Source: Escallonia rubra
Lineage: Eukaryota > Streptophyta > Magnoliopsida > Escalloniales > Escalloniaceae
DNA: 64,000 nt
Assembly (NCBI GenBank): GCA_033065855.1
Contig: JAVXUO010003167.1
Span: 1 to 64,000, forward strand
Direction of reading: 5' to 3'
In this document: one piece after another, positions 1 through 10,634 of the stretch
How the letters are laid out: every line of letters starts with the position of its first letter
Position numbering within the stretch: position 1 is the stretch's first letter
The notes under the pieces: model-generated
What the model was told of the DNA's origin: nothing
The model's database searches: none
The model's input: the letters and a program-made list of their open reading frames with translations, nothing else
Made by a program: the position numbers and the translations under genes

Positions 1-116
1 TGTTAAACTTGTTACTGTTCTATCCGTCTTTACGTTGTAATCTTAATTTTTAAATTCATACTCTAAGTTGTAAAACACCTATTCACCCCCCCTCTAGGTG
101 TATTTAGGGACCTACA
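1..116 (+). repeat. 5' LTR, last 116 bp (Sirevirus)
   Basis: This stretch is nearly identical to the end of the 3' LTR (about 8796-8911) and ends in the same CCTACA. It contains the Sirevirus-like end block around CACCCCCCTCTAGG. The rest of this LTR lies outside the window. Confidence 0.93.
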
Positions 117-118
117 AG

Positions 119-130
119 TGGTATCAGAGC
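119..130 (+). other. Primer-binding site, initiator tRNA-Met type
   Basis: TGGTATCAGAGC lies 2 nt after the LTR end. It is the usual plant primer-binding site complementary to the 3' end of initiator methionine tRNA, used to start minus-strand DNA synthesis. The same 2-nt spacing is seen in the Tork element further right. Confidence 0.92.
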
Positions 131-184
131 CGTGTGCTCTGGTATTCTTCTGTGACTTTATCGTCAAGAGCTAAAGATCGCGTT

Positions 185-1960
185 ATGGAAGAAGGATCAG
201 CAACCACCAGGCCACCCTTGTTGAAAAATGACAACTACAGCTACTGGAAAAATCGCATGAGGAATTTTCTGAGGCAGGATACACACGTATGGTATGTTGT
301 TGAAAATGGTCCTATAATTCCTATGAAGGATGGATCGGATGGAACCAAGATTCCGAAAGGAATTCTTAAAATGGATAATCATGAGGCACTGCTTTTCTCC
401 ATGGATGATAAAGCTAAGAACATTATCAGCTGTGGCCTCGACATAAATGAGTACAATCGAGTCTCAGCATGTGAGACAGCTAGAGAAATGTGGAGATTGT
501 TGGAGGTTACTCATGAAGGAACAAATCAAGTAAAAGAGACCAAAATCAACATGTTGGTCCAGCAGTACGAGGCCTTCAAGATGAAGGAGCACGAGTCCAT
601 AAATGAGATGTACTCCAGATTCACACTCATTATCAATGGGCTGAGAGTTTTGGGTAAAACTTACCCAGAAAATGAAGTGGTTCGAAAAGTTCTCAGATCT
701 CTCCCAAAAAGATGGGAAGCAAAACTCACAGCCATTCAAGAGGCGGAGGACTTGAATGTGCTGAAGCTTGAAGAATTGGTGGGTTCTTTAATGACTCATG
801 AAATTACAATGAAAATCCATGACGAAGAAGAAACCACCTCCAAGAAGAAGAACTTAGCTCTTAAAGCTGAGACCTCTCATGAACCAACGGAAAGCAGCGA
901 CGATTCTGATCCTGAAATGGCTCTCATCACTCCAAAGTTCAAGAAATTTCTCGCAAACAAGAGGGATGGGATGTTCAGGAGAAATCCAACAAACCAATCA
1001 CTTCAAAGAACTAACAGTGATTGGAACGTAAGGGAAAATCCTGACGCCTGCTATGAATGTGGCAGAACTGGGCATATAAAGAAATACTGTCCACAACTTA
1101 GCAACAAGACCGCAAACAGCAACAGTCGAGACTTCAAGTAGAAGAAGTTCAAATCCAGAAAAACACTGCTGACTTGGGATGACTCTGATGAAAGCGATAA
1201 GGAAGGTAGCGAGGATGAGGACGTAGCTCAACTTTGCTTCATGGCAAACGATGATGATCCCAAGGTAACCCCTAAAAAACATTTTAACGAACTTAAGTCA
1301 GCTTTTCTCAAACTCAGTAAAAACTATGAAAAGTTGAAAATTAAAAATGCAAATCTAAAAAATAAGGCTTTTTCTTTGATAAGTACTGTTGAAGAGTTGG
1401 AAGGTGAAAAGGAAGAGTTGCAAGAAAAAATTGAATTTTATATTTCTGAAAATGTCTCTTTAGAAAATAATCTAAATGCTTTTAAGAAGGAAAATTCTCT
1501 TGAGCCTTCTGAAATCCAATTTCTCAGAGAAGTCAAAGTTCCAGTTGAAAATGAATCTTTAAAATCTCAACTGGAGGATATGACTACACAAAAAATAAAT
1601 TTAGAAAAGGAGATTGAAGATCTGAATTTTACTCTTTCAAAATTTACCCAAGGAAGAGAGAATTTGGATATTCTTTTGAGAAAACAAAGATGTGTCTTTG
1701 AGAAAAGTGGAATTGGTTATGATCCTTCAAAGAAGCAAAAGAATTACAAAATTTTTTTTAACAAAAGTTTAGTTTCCTGCTCACCATTCACTCTTTGTAC
1801 GGTATGTAACAAAAAAGGACACTTAGTTAAAAATTGTCCTCTTAATCTTATTAAAAATCAGTCATCCTTTTCTTTTACTAAGAATAAAATGAAACATGTA
1901 TGGGTGCCAAAATCTTTTTTATCTAATCTTCCAGGACCCAAGAGAGTGTGGGTACCTAAA
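185..1960 (+). pseudogene. gag region of the Sirevirus
   Basis: This is the structural-protein region of the element, which forms the cytoplasmic virus-like particle. It begins with a leader ending at MEEGSATTRPPLLKNDNYSY and a gag core typical of copia elements (SYWKNRM, then REMWRLLE). A zinc knuckle CYECGRTGHIKKYCP follows at about 1050-1094. Further on are a Lys/Glu-rich stretch that looks like a coiled coil (about 1270-1680) and a second knuckle CTVCNKKGHLVKNCP (about 1797-1841). Two knuckles separated by a coiled-coil stretch fit the enlarged gag described for Sireviruses. The region is interrupted and cannot be read as one protein. Confidence 0.85.
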
Positions 1961-1994
1961 GAAACGAAACCAGAATCTGTTGTAGGTATGCTTG

Positions 1995-4900
1995 AAAGCA
2001 AGGGTAGACTACAACAAATGGATTCTCGACAACGGTTGTTCAAGACATATGACAGGTGATCGTTCTCTTTTCTCGCACATCACCCCGAAAAATGGCGGGC
2101 TTGTTACCTTTGGAGACAACTCAAATGGTAAGATCATCGGTAAAGGTAAAATTGGCACCGGTTCCATTTCTATCGACAACATATCCTTAGTTGACGGTTT
2201 AAAGTTTAATTTGATAAGTATCAGTCAACTAATCGATAGTGGACACAAAGTTCAGTTTGAAGGCGAAAAATGTCTTATCAGTCATGCCTCAGATGGGAGT
2301 ACGCTGATCGGTAAGAGAGATGGTAATATCTATACTCTATCTTTTGATGCATCTGACTATTCTCGTGAAGTATGTGTTTCTGTTCAGCACAATGATATTT
2401 GGTTGTGGCATCGTAGATTAGGTCATGTTCACATGGATCTAATCAAGAAACTTCTCTCGAAAGACCTTGTCAGAGGCTTACCAAATTTGAGGTTTATCAA
2501 GGATAGAGTCTGTGATGCCTGTCAATATGATAAACAGTCAAAAACTTCTTTTCAAGCCAAAAATGTTGTTTCCACCTCTCGCCCTCTTCAACTCCTTCAT
2601 TTAGATCTTTTTGGTCCTACTAGAAATGCTAGCCTAGGTGAAAAATTTTATGCCTTTGTCATTGTGGACGATTTTTCAAGATACACCTAGGTTCTTTTTT
2701 TATCTCGTAAAGTTGAAGCGTTTGAAAAAAAATTCAGTCTTGTTAAGCAGCTTTAAAATGAGAAGGAGTTGAAGCTTGTAAAAATTCAAAGTGATCATGG
2801 CGGTGAATTTGAAAAAGATTTTATCCCTTTTTGTATTCAAAATGGCATTTCACATGAGTTTTCTGCTCCTCGGACACCCCAACAAAATGGAGTTGTTGAG
2901 AGAAAGAATCGTATTCTTCAAGAAATGGCCCGAACCATGCTTCAAGAAAACTCTCTGCCAAAATATTTTTGGGCAAAAGCCGTCAGCACTTCCTGTTAGG
3001 TGTTGAACAGAGTACTCATTAGACCAATTCTTGATAAAACTCCCTACGAACTGTTCTCAAATCGAAAACCAAAAATCGATTATTTCAAGGTTTTCAGTTG
3101 CAAATGCTTTATTTTGAACAATCGTGAGAATTTGGGAAAGTTCGATGCGAAATCTGACGAGGGAATATTTCTTGGTTATTCATTAAAAAGTAGAGCATAT
3201 AGAATTTATAACTGTAAGTCTATGACCATTGAAGAATCTATGCATGTAGTATTTGAAGAATCTAATGTTGAAAAACCAAGTAAGATTGCAGGTGATGACG
3301 GTGAAGAACTCTCCATGGACTTGAACAACAAACTTAACGTCTCCTCCACTGAGGGGGAGTGTTTAACATCTTCTCACAACAATAATGATGAGAGTCTGCC
3401 ACTTCCAAAAAGTTGGAGATACTCTTCGAGTCATCCATTAGAACAAGTCATAGGCAATGTGGAACGCGGAGTTATAACTCAGTCTAGGGTAAATCTCTTT
3501 TGTGCGAATTTTGCCTTTCTTTCTCAAATAGAGCCCAAAAACATTTCAGAGACTCTAAATGATTCGGAGTGGATTCTTGCCATGCAAGATGAATTGAATC
3601 AATTTGAGAGAAGTGATGTTTGGACACTAGTTCCAGCTCCTGTTCAACAAAAGGTCATTGGAACAAAGTGGGTTTTTCGAAACAAACTTGATGAAGATGG
3701 CCATATTGTTCGTAACAAAGCTAGACTAGTTGCTCAAGGATACAAATCAAGTCGAAGGGGTTGATTTTGATGAAACCTTTGCCCCTGTTGCTCGACTTGA
3801 AGCTATCAGAATTCTTTTGGCATTTTCATGTCATTTGAACTTCAAACTTTTTCAAATGGACGTGAAAAGTGCTTTCTTGAATGGGGTAATACAGGAGGAA
3901 GTTTTTGTTAAACAACCTCCCGGATTTGAAAATGAAAAATACCCCAATCATGTTTTTAAACTGAAAAAGGCTTTGTACGGTCTTAAACAAGCTCCTCGAG
4001 CTTGGTACGATCGTTTTAGCAGCTTCCTCATTGATCATGGATTCTCTCGTGGCAAAGTCGATACTACTCTCTTTACGAAAACTCGTGCTTCCCATATTTT
4101 AATAGTTCAAATATATGTTGATGACATTATTTTTGGTGCCACTAACAATGATCTATGCCAAGAATTTGCTGAGAATATGCGCAGGGAATTTGAGATGAGC
4201 ATGATGGGTGAACTTACTTTTTTTCTTGGACTTCAAATCAAGCAGTCCAAAGAAGGAATTTTTATCAATCAGTCTAAGTACACTCGGGAACTTTTGAAAA
4301 GGTTTGGCTTGGAAAATGCTAAACCTAGAGGTACTCCTATTTCTCCCAGCGTCAATCTTATCAAAGATGAAAATGGTAAAGATGTAGATAGTAAACTTTT
4401 TCGTGGTATGATTGGTAGTTTACTCTATCTTACTGCATCTAGACCTGACATCATATTTAGTGTTTGCATCTGTGCCCGTTTTCAAGCATGTCCCAAAGAA
4501 TCTCATTTATCTGCAGTTAAACGTATTTTTAAATATCTCTCTGGTACTTTAAACTTAGGTCTCCGGTATCTTCGTAATTCCTCAATAGATCTGGTCAGTT
4601 TTTCTGATTCTGATTATGCAGGATGTCTTGTTGATTGTAAGAGTACTAGTGGCACCTGTCAGTTTCTCGGAGATGCTTTAGTTTCGTGGCACAGTAAGAA
4701 ACAGACATCTATGGCTCTCTCCACTGCTGAAGCGGAATATGTTGCAGCTGGAAGCTGTTGTGCCCAAGTTTTATGGATGCGTCAAACTTTACAACATTTT
4801 GGTGTCTCTTTAGAGCTTATTCCTATTATGTGCGATAGTAGCAGTGCTATAGATATTAGTAAAAATCCTGTCCAACACTCTTGCACTAAGCACATTGATA

Positions 4901-5058
4901 TTCGTCATCACTTTCTCCGCGACAATGTTCAAAAAAGGTTAATTGAACTCAAGAAAGTTGGCTCTGAAGATCAGCTCGCCGATATCTTTACAAAACCTTT
5001 AGCTGAATCTTCTTTTTGTTCTCTTCGTCGTCGTTTGGGAATGTGCGATCTTAGTTAA
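1995..5058 (+). pseudogene. pol region of the Sirevirus (protease, integrase, RT, RNase H)
   Basis: Domains follow in Ty1/copia order. The protease starts near WILDNGCSRHMTG. The GAG-pre-integrase zinc motif is around LWHRRLGH and CDACQYDK (about 2400-2540). The integrase core (about 2590-3000) contains HLDLFGP and PQQNGVVERKNR. Reverse transcriptase (about 3590-4310) contains WVFRNKLDEDG, MDVKSAFLNG and the catalytic YVDDIIFGA. RNase H (about 4590-5030) contains DSDYAG, STAEAEY and IFTKPLA. The catalytic motifs are still readable, which agrees with a young insertion, but the frame is interrupted several times, so it is listed as a fossil. The downstream reading region begins about 330 bp after the end. 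Confidence 0.93.
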
Positions 5059-5074
5059 TTTTTGCACTGTTAGA

Positions 5075-5268
5075 GTTTCTGTCGATTAAAAGTCCACTTT
5101 CAGTCGACTAAAAGTCCACTTTCAGTCGACTAAAAGTTCACTTTCAGTCGAATGAAACTTGTTTCAATCAACTAAAAGTCCCTTTTCAGTCGACCAAAAG
5201 TCCACTTTCAGTCGACTCAAACCCCTTCAGTCGACTGAACATGACTTTCAGTCGACTGAAACTTCTCT
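5075..5268 (+). repeat. About 21-bp CAGTCGACT repeat array between pol and the third reading region
   Basis: About eight imperfect units of the form AGTCGACTAAAAGTCCACTTTC follow each other. The core CAGTCGACTG is a 10-bp palindrome. The same CAGTCGA core makes up a longer array in the LTR of this element (7950-8318). The array separates the end of pol from the extra reading region and may be a spacer or a regulatory region. That role is inferred. Confidence 0.85.
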
Positions 5269-5388
5269 GCCTATTTATATGCCACCTTTTTCACTTTTTA
5301 CTGTTCCGCTTTTTCACTGTTTGTCTTTCATTTTCACTTTTGTTTCTCTTCTTCTCTTTCTTGTCCACCTGTCACTCCAAGGACCCAC

Positions 5389-7447
5389 ATGGCCTCCAAC
5401 CCACAACCTCTAAGTCGTCGTCGTCTTATTATTCAATCTGACGAAGAATCCGATGGGGCTCCGCCCTCTACCAATGCTGCGCCTGCCGATGTGGCTGCTC
5501 CACCGCCGACCACCCGCCCTCGCACCCGTCAAACATCCACCGCTGCTTCGCGCCAATCGTCCTCTGCAACTGTCCATCCGTCATCAGCTACTCCGTCCAC
5601 TTCAGGTACTGTAGTTCCTCCTCCTCCTCCACCTGTTACCTCTTCTTCGTCTGCTTCTCCACCAACTTGCCCACCCCCTACCTGCCCATACACTTCCTCT
5701 TCCGATATCCTTCACATTCCCCATTTCTTTCCAACTCCCGACGACCAACTCACATATTATACACATTTCGTAAATCGGGAAGTCATCCCCGGTCGCCCAA
5801 ATGATGTCAATCTCATGACTCAACTTGGTGTTACCGCTCTGTTTGAGCGAATGGGCTGTCTCTCCATTCTCTCTCCACCCTCCACTTACTATCCTACTCT
5901 TGTGCGCATGTTCTACTCCAACTCGCACTTTAATACTTAACCACCTACTTTTCTGACCTCGTATGTGAATGGGGTCCACATTCGTCTTGATGCCACCACG
6001 TTGGCCCACATTTTCGGTTTTGTAAATCAATCATCTACCCTTGTTTTCACTGCCAACACGTGGTGTACCACCAGTTCTTTTACTCCACTCCAGCAGACCC
6101 AAACTCTCTTAAGGGACCCGTCTATTTCTCAACCCCGTAAACCCAATTTAGGTGACATGTCCCCTCTTTATCGCGTTCTCCACCTTATTCTTTGCTACAA
6201 TCTCTCGGCCCGTTCTGGCTCCTACGCTACCTTTTCCTACTTAGACATCATTCTTCTCACCCATTTCATTCGGGGTTCCCCATTAAACATTGCAGGCATT
6301 ATCATGCTCGTCATGAATGCCCGTAAAAACAAATCTTCTGCTAACCTTCCCTTCAGCCTTATGTTAACTCGAGTCTTTGAACATTTTCATGTTCCCTTGG
6401 CCTACCTCTAACTCCGAACGTATCCCTCTTCCGGGTCATCATGTTCTCGATGAAACTTCTCTTCGTCGAGCCAGCTTCACCATCCGCTCCGATCTCACCT
6501 CTAACGTTGTCCTTCTTGAACGCCCTTCCCACACCCAGTCTGTTCCAGCCCCCACTCCTGACTTTGCCTCCATCCCTGTTCCCCCCTGCTCCTGAAATTC
6601 CCTCAGCCCCCCCCCCCCTTCTGCTCCCTTCCCATCTTTTTCACCACCTCCTTCTACTCAGTTCATACCCCCTACTACTACTGACCTTTCCACCTCGGTT
6701 CCTCCTTTTCCCACCCCTCCTCATCCCACTGATCCCTTCTTCACAAGTCCACTAAACGACTTCACAAACTTCAATTTTGATGACTTTCTCTTTTCTGACA
6801 ACCCCGACTTCTCTGACACTCTTTCTCGCATCTCTACCTCGATTCAGCTCATTCTTGAATCCCAAACCACCCTTGCTGCTTCCATGACTGCTAACCACAC
6901 TATTCTTATTCATGAGCTTAGTGCTCTTCAGCAGTCGGTTCAACATTCTTCCGCTCAGCTACTCTCAAACCAAATAGATTTTCACAACCTCCTCAATGAC
7001 CTCACCGCTAACCTCACCTCTCTCCCTCTAAATCAAACCCCTATTCTGGAAAGTCTGACACGGATGCAGCATGACCTTCACCGCCAGCAAGAGGCTGCCC
7101 TTCAGGATCATCGTCGCGAGGCTTATCTCACCACGAGCATTCTGACCGAACAGAACCGCTATTTGGCACATCAGATCTTCGATCAGGCTCATGGTTTTCG
7201 GGTGACTCGTCCAGATGTCTTTCCTTCTCGACATACTGGCAACGACGGGGAAGAATGGTTTTTCAACCCGCATCTTCCTTACAATCCTCCGCCGCCGCGC
7301 TCTCCTTGCGTCGTTGAAGTAGTTGAAGTTCCCACAACCGCTCCGCCGCCTGCTGCTCCCTCTTCTGCGCACGGTACTCGCCGGTCTACTCTGCCGCCCG
7401 CTGATCCCTCATCCTCTGCACCGGGTTCTCACCGCCGTCGGCCTTAG
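5389..7447 (+). pseudogene. Third reading region of the Sirevirus, downstream of pol (env-position ORF)
   Basis: A low-complexity Pro/Ser/Thr-rich N-terminal part follows MASNPQPLSRRRLIIQSDEE. Next comes a globular part with LTYYTHFVNREV, FERMGCLSIL, YPTLVRMFY, VNGVHIRLDATTLAHIFGF and LLTHFIRGSP. A second Pro-rich part and a helical C-terminal part around ALQQSVQHSSAQ complete it. The globular part resembles the 'putative plant transposon protein' domain found next to many plant LTR elements. In some Sireviruses this position holds an ORF called envelope-like. I see no signal peptide or membrane segment, so an envelope role is not supported here. The region is broken by a few interruptions. 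Confidence 0.7.
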
Positions 7448-7498
7448 TTTTTATCTATTCATTCTTTGTTGTCCTGGCTACCCCCACTTTTTGCTTTG

Positions 7499-7655
7499 AC
7501 AAAGGGGAAGAACATGTATTAATCTATTAAATCTTTTGCTGAATATTTAAAGATGATCTTTCTGTTGTTCTCTTATGTGAATGTTAACTGATTAAGGGGG
7601 AGTATGTCTTTTTAACTGTTAGAACTAATATTGTCATCATAAAAAAGGGGGAGAT
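7499..7655 (+). other. Series of three polypurine tracts before the 3' LTR
   Basis: Three purine runs lead up to the 3' LTR: AAAGGGGAAG at about 7501, AAGGGGGAG at about 7595, and AAAAAAGGGGGAGAT directly before the LTR (7641-7655). The last is the functional plus-strand primer position. Repeated purine tracts with an ATTGTCATCAT-like lead are typical of Sireviruses. Confidence 0.8.
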
Positions 7656-7949
7656 TGTTGACTTGTTATTTTTGATGATTTAAGACTTATCTTATCTAAC
7701 ATTAATCTGACAATATTATTAAAGTTAAACCATTTCAGGTTTTATCTTAATGAAACAAAGACATAATCTTGACATGGATGACAGAGACTTTGCATGACCT
7801 TGACATAGATGACAAAGACTTTGGACTTGTTTGGACTCAAGTTTTGGACTACAGATGAAGATGCAAGATCTTGAAGTATATTTTTTATTGATTAGTTTTT
7901 CTTTAAGTCTTTCTTAAAAGATCTGACAGAAATTCTAGTAAAGAACGAA

Positions 7950-8318
7950 GCCAAGATTTTTTAGTCGAAGTCAAGTTTTTGAGTCAAAACCAAATGTTTT
8001 AGTCGAAGCTAAAGCTTTGAGTCGAAGTTGTGACTTTCAGTCGAAGCTGTGACTTTCAGTCGAAGCTGTGACTTTCAGTCGAAGCTAAGACTTTCAGTCG
8101 AAGTCAAGATTTTCAGTCGAAGCCAAATGTTTTAGTCGAAGCCAAGACTTTCAGTCGAAGCTGTGACTTTCAGTCGAAGCTAAGACTTTCAGTCGAAGCT
8201 GTGACTTTCAGTCGAACTCAAGATTTTTAGTCGAAGCCAAATGTTTTAGTCGAAGCCAAGACTTTCAGTCGAAGGCAAGACTTTTAGTCGAAGCCAAAAA
8301 AAAGTTTTAGTCAAATCC
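7950..8318 (+). repeat. 19-bp tandem array in the U3 part of the LTR
   Basis: About 17 units of the form TTCAGTCGAAGCTGTGACT or close variants (GCTAAGACT, GCCAAATGT) are arranged head to tail, with the CAGTCGA or TAGTCGA core nearly invariant. The array ends just upstream of the TATA box, the position expected for promoter or enhancer elements. An enhancer role is inferred. Confidence 0.92.
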
Positions 8319-8363
8319 TTCTTGTTTGGTTTTTCTCCCTAACGATCCTCTATTTCCTTCCTG

Positions 8364-8371
8364 TATAAATA
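8364..8371 (+). promoter_or_regulatory. TATA box of the Sirevirus LTR promoter
   Basis: TATAAATA lies directly downstream of the U3 repeat array and roughly 540 bp before the LTR end. It is the best candidate core promoter for the element. Transcription would start about 30 bp downstream. Confidence 0.65.
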
Positions 8372-8911
8372 GGGAATCCGTTAGAGCATTTATTACATTT
8401 TTCTCTCGCGCAAATTTTTACTCTGAAAAACTCTCTCATCTCAATCTCTTATTCTTATCAATTATCTTTTGAGTGAGTTTACCTTTGAGAAAGTTCTGTA
8501 TAAGCTTCTTGGTTTTGTTCTTGAAAGGATATAGATCTTCTCACCTAAGAAGGCTTAGCTTTAAAACTTTCATTGTACTATCTGCTCAAGAAGGAGCCAG
8601 TTTATTGTATTCAAATTGTAATCTCTTTTCATTTGTAATCTGTTGGAAACCTTGGAAGGGTTTCGGATATTGTACTGAGGTTTGAGCTAGCACCCGAAGC
8701 TAGTTGGTTTAGTGAAAGGCTCGAGTAGGTCTCCCTTGTGTGGAGTGCTCGACGACTGGACGTAGGCTGGTGGGGCCGAACCAGTATAAATCTCTGTGTT
8801 AAACTTGTTACTGTTATATCCGTCTTTACGTTGTAATCTTAATTTTTAAATTCATACTCTAAGTTGTAAAACACCTATTCACCCCCCTCTAGGTGTATTT
8901 AGGGACCTACA

Positions 8912-10056
8912 ATAACTATGGATTTTGTTTCTGGACTACCTAAAACTCATTCTAGACATGACATCATTTGGGTGATAGTGGATCGACTGACGAAGTGTGC
9001 GTACTTCTTGCATGTCCTGATGACCTATTCGATGGACAAGTTGGCTACCACTTGCGTGGAGGAGATAGTACGTCTGCATGGCATTCCAGTCTCAATTATT
9101 TTGAATAGAGATCCTCGTTTTGTGTCCAAATTCTGGGGAAGTTTACAACATGCGTATGGCACTTGACTACAGTTCAGCATGGCTTTCCACCCTCAAACAG
9201 ACGGTCAATCGAAATGGACTATCCAGACACTGGAAGATCTATTACGGGCTCGCGTGCTAGATTTTAAGGGTAGCTAGGATGATCATCTGCCACTAATAGA
9301 GTTTTCTTACAACAACAGTTACCATAATAGCACTGTGATGGCTCTTTTCGAAGCCTTATATGGTAAGGAATGCAGATCGCCACTATGTTGGGACGAGGTA
9401 GGGGAAAGGAAACTGGTGGGACCAGAGTTAATGCAACTGACATCGGAGAAGGTCGGAGTAATTAAAGAGAAATTATGGGGTGCTCCAAGCAGACAGAAGT
9501 TATGCGGGCATACGCAGACGGGAGTTGGAATTTCAAGTGGGCGACTGGGTATTTTTAAGGGTGTCACCGATAAACGGAGCACTACGATTTAAGAGGAAGG
9601 GAAAATTGAGCCCTAGTTATGTGGGACCTTTTGAGATACTGGACATAGGTGGTTCTCTTGCCTACCGAGTAGTCTTGTCGCTAGAGCTAGACAGTATCCA
9701 TAATGTATCCCATGTGTCTATGCTGAAGAAGTACATCTAGGACCCCACACATGTATTACAACCAGAGCCTTGCAGATTAGACTAGACTTCACCTATATCA
9801 AACACCTGGTTCGGATCTTGGATCCCAAGGAGCAGACACTCTGAACTAAGAGATTCCTTTGGTAAAGGTCCTGTGGAGGAACTATCGATTGAGGAGGCCA
9901 CATGGGAATGCAAAGACGAAGTCAGAAGCAAATACCCTCACCTGTTCCAAACCTGATGTACGTAAATTTGGAGGACCAAATTCTTTTAAAGGAGGGGAGA
10001 ATGTAATACCCTGAACCTTGATTTTATGCCAAGCCGATTAGTTTATATTTAGTGAC
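8912..10056 (+). mobile_element. Ty3/gypsy (Tekay-like chromovirus) 3' end, integrase to start of 3' LTR (fossil)
   Basis: The sequence resumes in mid-integrase with ITMDFVSGLPKTHSRHDIIW, the typical Ty3 integrase core. Later parts include ALYGKECRSPLCWDEVG, FQVGDWVFLRVSP, GKLSPSYVGPFEIL and HNVSHVSMLKKYI of the integrase C-terminus. A stretch then resembles the post-integrase part of Tekay chromoviruses (LVRILDPKEQTLR). The polypurine tract AAAGGAGGGGAGAA precedes an LTR start TGTAATACCC at 10002. The Sirevirus at 1-8911 interrupts it on the left and the Tork element at 10057 on the right. It is degraded, with several interruptions. Confidence 0.85.
10002..10056 (+). repeat. Start of the Ty3/gypsy 3' LTR
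   Basis: TGTAATACCC follows the purine tract directly. After 55 bp the Tork element cuts in. By the near-matching target duplication (GTGAC at 10052-10056, ATGAC at 16384-16388), the rest of this LTR should continue at 16389. Confidence 0.7.
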
Positions 10057-10443
10057 TGTTAAAGAATATAGTAGATTTCTCATCAAGAAATAAAGAAGAA
10101 AATCGAAAACAATAACAGAAAATAGAAGCACACAAGACACAAGATTACGTGGTTCGGCGAAAGCATACTCCACGGTAGTAGCAGCGATTCATTATGTCTG
10201 GGTATGGACATTACAGATCTTTATCTCTCTCAACAAACCTTCTCAAAGAATGGCTCTTCTCTCTTATACTTAAAACACAATACAAGACAACACATATATA
10301 CCTAGAGATAAGTAGTGAGTTTCTCTAAATAACTAATGTGGGACAAGACTGATATACTTAAGGCCAAGTTGTAACCTTCTCTGAATTACCAATATAGGAC
10401 ACCCACACATTCCGGGTTTTTTTATCGAAGAGACATTATCACA
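10057..10443 (-). repeat. 3' LTR of the Tork element
   Basis: It is about 90% identical to 15995-16383. In minus orientation it runs from TGTGATAATG to CTTTAACA and is preceded by the purine-rich CCAAGGTGGAGATT. Confidence 0.92.
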
Positions 10444-10634
10444 AATCTCCACCTTGGCTTGGATAAAACAAGCCACAAACAACCTGAAAATATCATCAGC
10501 TGCTACCACACCTACCCCTAGGGCTGCACCTAAAATACTGCTGATACCAATCAAATCTAAGCAATGCTTAAACTTCATCTCTGGAATATGATTTGTCATC
10601 ATGTCCGCTGAATTTTCATCTATAAAAATCTTCT

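Larger units (their letters stand above)
1..8911 (+). mobile_element. Ty1/copia Sirevirus-type LTR retrotransposon (fossil, 5' end outside window)
   Basis: The parts run in the order LTR, primer-binding site, gag with a CCHC knuckle, protease, integrase, reverse transcriptase, RNase H, a long extra reading region, polypurine tracts and LTR. Integrase before reverse transcriptase makes it Ty1/copia. The extra 3' region, the long LTR and the repeated purine tracts before the 3' LTR are characteristic of the Sirevirus lineage. Only the last 116 bp of the 5' LTR are in the window. They differ from the 3' LTR by one substitution and one C-run length change, which suggests a recent insertion (well under 1 My at usual plant rates, but from very few sites). 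The coding part is broken, with roughly half a dozen or more interruptions overall, so it looks non-autonomous. It sits inside the integrase of a Ty3/gypsy element that resumes at 8912. Confidence 0.93.
7656..8911 (+). repeat. 3' LTR of the Sirevirus (1256 bp)
   Basis: It starts TGTTGACTTG directly after the polypurine tract and ends CCTACA, matching the end of the 5' LTR at 1-116. It holds a repeat array (7950-8318), a TATA box (8364-8371) and the end block GGACGTAGGC...GCCGAACCAGTATAAATC...CACCCCCCTCTAGG. The end block recurs in the solo LTR at 14530-15990. Confidence 0.93.

Noticed and set aside
5389-7447. Envelope gene of a retrovirus-like element
   Set aside because: The position fits, but there is no signal peptide, membrane segment or fusion-peptide-like stretch. 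It is described only as a third reading region.
7950-8318. CRISPR-like regular repeats
   Set aside because: The units are contiguous 19-mers without unique spacers, lie in an LTR, and the genome is a plant.
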